This document shows, piece after piece, positions 3,639 to 5,916 of a DNA stretch of 5,916 nucleotides (position 1 is the first letter of the stretch; each line of letters starts with the position of its first letter). The position numbers were made by a program, and so were the translations under genes. The notes under the pieces are model-generated. The model was not told where the DNA came from and ran no database searches. It saw nothing but the letters and a program-made list of their open reading frames with translations. The stretch comes from Rhodospirillales bacterium (lineage in GTDB: Bacteria; Pseudomonadota; Alphaproteobacteria; Rhodospirillales; Magnetospirillaceae), in assembly GCA_030040955.1 (NCBI GenBank), contig JASHSH010000419.1, positions 1 to 5,916 on the forward strand, given 5' to 3'.

Positions 3639-5916
3639 ATGTCCGTGCCTTTCGTCCCGCCGGCCTTCGCCGAGCTGGCGGTCGCCAGCAACTACTCCTT
3701 CCTGCGCGGCGCCTCGCACGCCGCCGAGCTGGTCGCGACCGCGCGCGAACTCGGCCTCGCCGCCATCGGCATCGCCGACCGCAACAGCCTGGCCGGCGCG
3801 GTGCGCGCCCATGTCGCGGCGAAGGAGGCGGGGCTGCGCCTGGTGATCGGCGCGCGCCTCGTCACCCAAGACGGGATCGAGCTGCTCGCCTGGCCCGCCG
3901 ACCGCGCCGCCTATGGAAGCCTGTGCGCGCTGCTCACGGAGGGCAATCTGCGCGCGCCGAAGGGCGAGTGCCATCTGTCGCTCGCCGACATCCTCGCCCA
4001 TGCCGAGGGCATCCACGCCGCGCTGATTCCAACGACCCCCACCGCGACTTCCACCCCCACCCCGACCCCTCCCCGCGCAAGCGGGGGAGGGGCTTCGACC
4101 GCAGCCCCGTTTCTCCCCTCCCCTCGACGGGGAGGGGCTTCGACTTCTCTCCCCTCCCCTCGACGGGGAGGGGCGGGGGGTGGGGTGAGGGTGGAGGCAA
4201 TAAGCGGTGGGGTGGAGGCAATGAGCGATGCGGTGGATGGCGCCGCCGCCTTCGCGCATCTGCCCGCGCTCCTCGCCCGGCTGCGCGCGGCATTCGGCGA
4301 ACGGCTGAGCCTCGCCGCCCCGCCGCGCTATCGGGGCGACGACGCGGCCCGGCTCTGGCATCTCGCCGAGATCGCGCGCGCGGCGGAGGTGCCGCTGCTC
4401 GCCACCAACGACGTCCTCATGCACGCGCCCGCCCGCCGCCCGCTCGCCGACGTGCTCACCTGCATCCGCGAGCATTGCACCATCGACCAGGCCGGTCTGC
4501 GGCTCGCCGCCAACGCCGAGCGCCATCTCAAATCCCCGGCCGCGATGGCGGCGCTGTTCCGCGACCATCCCGCGGCGCTGGCGCGCGGCCTCGCCATCGC
4601 GGATGCCTGCCGCTTCTCGCTCGACGAGCTGCGCTACGAATATCCGGCCGAGCCGGTGCCCGAAGGCGCCACGCCGCAGGACGAGATGGAGCGGCTGACC
4701 TGGGAGGGCGCGGGCGCGCGCTATCCCGATTGCATCCCCGACGAGGTGCGCGCCCAGATCCGCCACGAATTCGCGCTCATCGCGCGGCTCGGCTACGCGC
4801 CCTATTTCCTCACCGTGCACGACATCGTCCGCTTCGCGCGGAGCCGCGGCATCCTGTGCCAGGGGCGCGGCTCGGCGGCCAATTCGGCGGTGTGCTACTG
4901 CCTCGGCATCACCGCCATCGACCCGGTGCGCGCGGGCATGCTGTTCGAGCGCTTCATCTCGGCGGCGCGCGACGAGCCGCCCGACATCGACGTCGATTTC
5001 GAGCACGAGCGCCGCGAGGAGGTGATCCAGTACATCTACGGCAAATACGGCCGCCACCGCGCCGGCATCGCCGCCACCGTGATCTCGTGGCGCTCGCGCT
5101 CGGCGATCCGCGAGGTCGGCAAGGCGCTCGGCCTCTCCGACGACGCGCTCGGCGCGCTCGCCGGCAATCTGTGGGGAAGCTGGGACGAGGACGGGCTGGC
5201 GGCGGGCGAGGTGCGCGGGCTCGGCCTCGATCCGGCGGCGCCCCGGCTGCGCCTCGCGCTCGACCTCGCGGGCGAGATCCACGGCTTCCCGCGCCATCTC
5301 TCGCAGCATGTCGGCGGCTTCGTGCTCACCCGCGGCCCGCTCTCCGAGACGGTGCCGATCGCCAACGCGGCGATGGCGGACCGCACCATGATCGAATGGG
5401 ACAAGGACGATCTCGACGCGCTCGGCATCCTCAAGGTCGACGTGCTCGCGCTCGGCATCCTCACCTGCCTGCGCAAGTGCTTCGCGCTGATCGAGCGCGA
5501 AGGCGGCGTCGCGCTCTCGCCCGCCACCGTGCCGGCCGAGGACGCGGCCACCTACGACATGATCTGCAAGGCCGACACGGTGGGCGTGTTCCAGATCGAG
5601 AGCCGCGCGCAGATGAGCATGCTGCCGCGCCTGCGCCCGCGCACCTTCTTCGATCTCGTCATCGAGGTGGCGATCGTGCGTCCCGGCCCGATCCAGGGCG
5701 ACATGGTGCATCCCTATCTGCGCCGGCGCGACGGCAAGGAAGCGGTGGAATATCCCTCCGAGGCGCTGCGCGCCACCCTGGGCAAGACCCTCGGCGTGCC
5801 GCTGTTCCAGGAGCAGGCGATGCGCATCGCCATGGTCGCCGCCGGCTTCACCGCCACCGAGGCCGACGCGCTGCGCCGGGCGATGGCCACCTTCCGCCAC
5901 AAGGGCGCGGTCAACA
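3639..5916 (+). CDS. dnaE2: Error-prone DNA polymerase DnaE2 (C-family alpha subunit), 3' end missing
   Basis: A translesion polymerase that extends past DNA damage, normally with ImuA and ImuB as the SOS mutasome. 759 codons of an expected 1050-1100 are present and the frame runs off the right edge. The N-terminal PHP domain begins FAELAVASNYSFLRGASH and AAIGIADRNSLAGAVRAH. The palm shows GRGS (409-412) and PDIDVDF with D449, D451 and D453; the third catalytic acid is D601 in KVDVLALG. VGVFQIESRAQMSML and RPGPIQGDMVHPYLRRR (RPGP at 681-684) are the conserved fingers signatures. The ATG at 3639 has GAGGAG (3622-3627) 11 bases upstream and gives the usual family N-terminus. The SOS box upstream indicates LexA control. 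Oddities: no imuA/imuB directly upstream, and residues about 132-200 are a repeat-derived insertion in the PHP region. DnaE1 is unlikely given the degenerate PHP motif and SOS control. Confidence 0.95.
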   Translation, partial: MSVPFVPPAFAELAVASNYSFLRGASHAAELVATARELGLAAIGIADRNSLAGAVRAHVAAKEAGLRLVIGARLVTQDGIELLAWPADRAAYGSLCALLTEGNLRAPKGECHLSLADILAHAEGIHAALIPTTPTATSTPTPTPPRASGGGASTAAPFLPSPRRGGASTSLPSPRRGGAGGGVRVEAISGGVEAMSDAVDGAAAFAHLPALLARLRAAFGERLSLAAPPRYRGDDAARLWHLAEIARAAEVPLLATNDVLMHAPARRPLADVLTCIREHCTIDQAGLRLAANAERHLKSPAAMAALFRDHPAALARGLAIADACRFSLDELRYEYPAEPVPEGATPQDEMERLTWEGAGARYPDCIPDEVRAQIRHEFALIARLGYAPYFLTVHDIVRFARSRGILCQGRGSAANSAVCYCLGITAIDPVRAGMLFERFISAARDEPPDIDVDFEHERREEVIQYIYGKYGRHRAGIAATVISWRSRSAIREVGKALGLSDDALGALAGNLWGSWDEDGLAAGEVRGLGLDPAAPRLRLALDLAGEIHGFPRHLSQHVGGFVLTRGPLSETVPIANAAMADRTMIEWDKDDLDALGILKVDVLALGILTCLRKCFALIEREGGVALSPATVPAEDAATYDMICKADTVGVFQIESRAQMSMLPRLRPRTFFDLVIEVAIVRPGPIQGDMVHPYLRRRDGKEAVEYPSEALRATLGKTLGVPLFQEQAMRIAMVAAGFTATEADALRRAMATFRHKGAVN
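4066..4227. repeat. GC-rich hairpin repeat cluster inserted in frame in dnaE2
   Basis: There are three strong stems: CCCCTCCCCGC/GCGGGGGAGGGG around GCAA (4066-4092), and two copies of a 26-bp unit (4113-4138 and 4149-4174), each CCCCTCCCC/GGGGAGGGG around TCGAC. The two units are identical and 36 bp apart, exactly 12 codons. A G-run follows, then a second direct repeat (GGTGGAGGCAAT..AGCG at 4190-4206 and 4211-4227, 21 bp apart). The translated product is Pro/Thr/Ser/Gly/Arg-rich (LPSPRRGGAS twice, then VEAISGG and VEAMSDA). Similar CCCCTCCCC hairpins are scattered in intergenic DNA of many alphaproteobacteria. Confidence 0.85.

Noticed and set aside
4113..4227. CRISPR-like array
   Set aside because: The repeats are self-complementary, lie inside a coding frame, have near-zero spacers and only two copies each; no cas genes are present.
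3498..5900. 800-codon minus-strand open frame opposite dnaE2
   Set aside because: It is the antisense shadow of a GC-rich gene: composition is dominated by Ala, Arg, Glu, His and Gly, no domain is recognisable, and it crosses the SOS promoter. The plus frame has all polymerase motifs.

Overview
The window looks like a piece of an alphaproteobacterial chromosome, probably Hyphomicrobiales (Bradyrhizobium/Rhodopseudomonas-like). The reasons are the GC-rich coding style, a CATGCCCGGG-type interspersed palindrome typical of that group, an alphaproteobacterial LexA box of the form GAAC-N7-GAAC, a dnaE2 gene and an ISNwi1/IS1595-type insertion sequence. This assignment is inference from style and gene content, not from a marker gene.

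Layout. Positions 1-242 (minus) hold the first 80 codons of an MFS metabolite:proton symporter. A rhizobial-type palindromic repeat (340-430) separates it from a small secreted protein (443-712, minus). Two small, translationally coupled two-helix membrane proteins follow (802-1023 and 1020-1199, minus). Positions 1200-1508 are non-coding and rich in short inverted and direct repeats.

An apparently intact 1946-bp IS1595-family element occupies 1517-3462. It has 25-bp terminal inverted repeats (24/25 identical) and an exact 8-bp target duplication, GGTTTCAC. It encodes an ISXO2/IS1595-type transposase (1583-2506). Passenger material comprises a HEPN-like protein with an R-x4-H motif (2742-3386), a divergent 59-aa basic ORF (2548-2727, minus) and a 58-aa ORF (3244-3420, minus) that overlaps the HEPN-like gene tail to tail. 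The transposase promoter lies partly in the left inverted repeat. A 9-bp hairpin over the transposase start looks built to silence read-through transcripts.

The most striking observation is the target site. The 8-bp duplication is the left half of GGTTTCACGTGAAACA, a 15/16 match to the chromosomal ParB-binding site parS. The staggered cut ended exactly at the parS dyad centre, so the duplication rebuilt a whole parS at the right end (3463-3478) and left a half-site at the left end (1509-1516).

Downstream, an SOS box (3542-3556) overlaps a promoter for dnaE2, the error-prone C-family polymerase (3639 to the window end, 759 codons present). No imuA or imuB lies between. The dnaE2 gene carries an in-frame insertion of GC-rich hairpin repeats (about 4032-4230) that adds roughly 65 residues of low-complexity peptide without breaking the frame.
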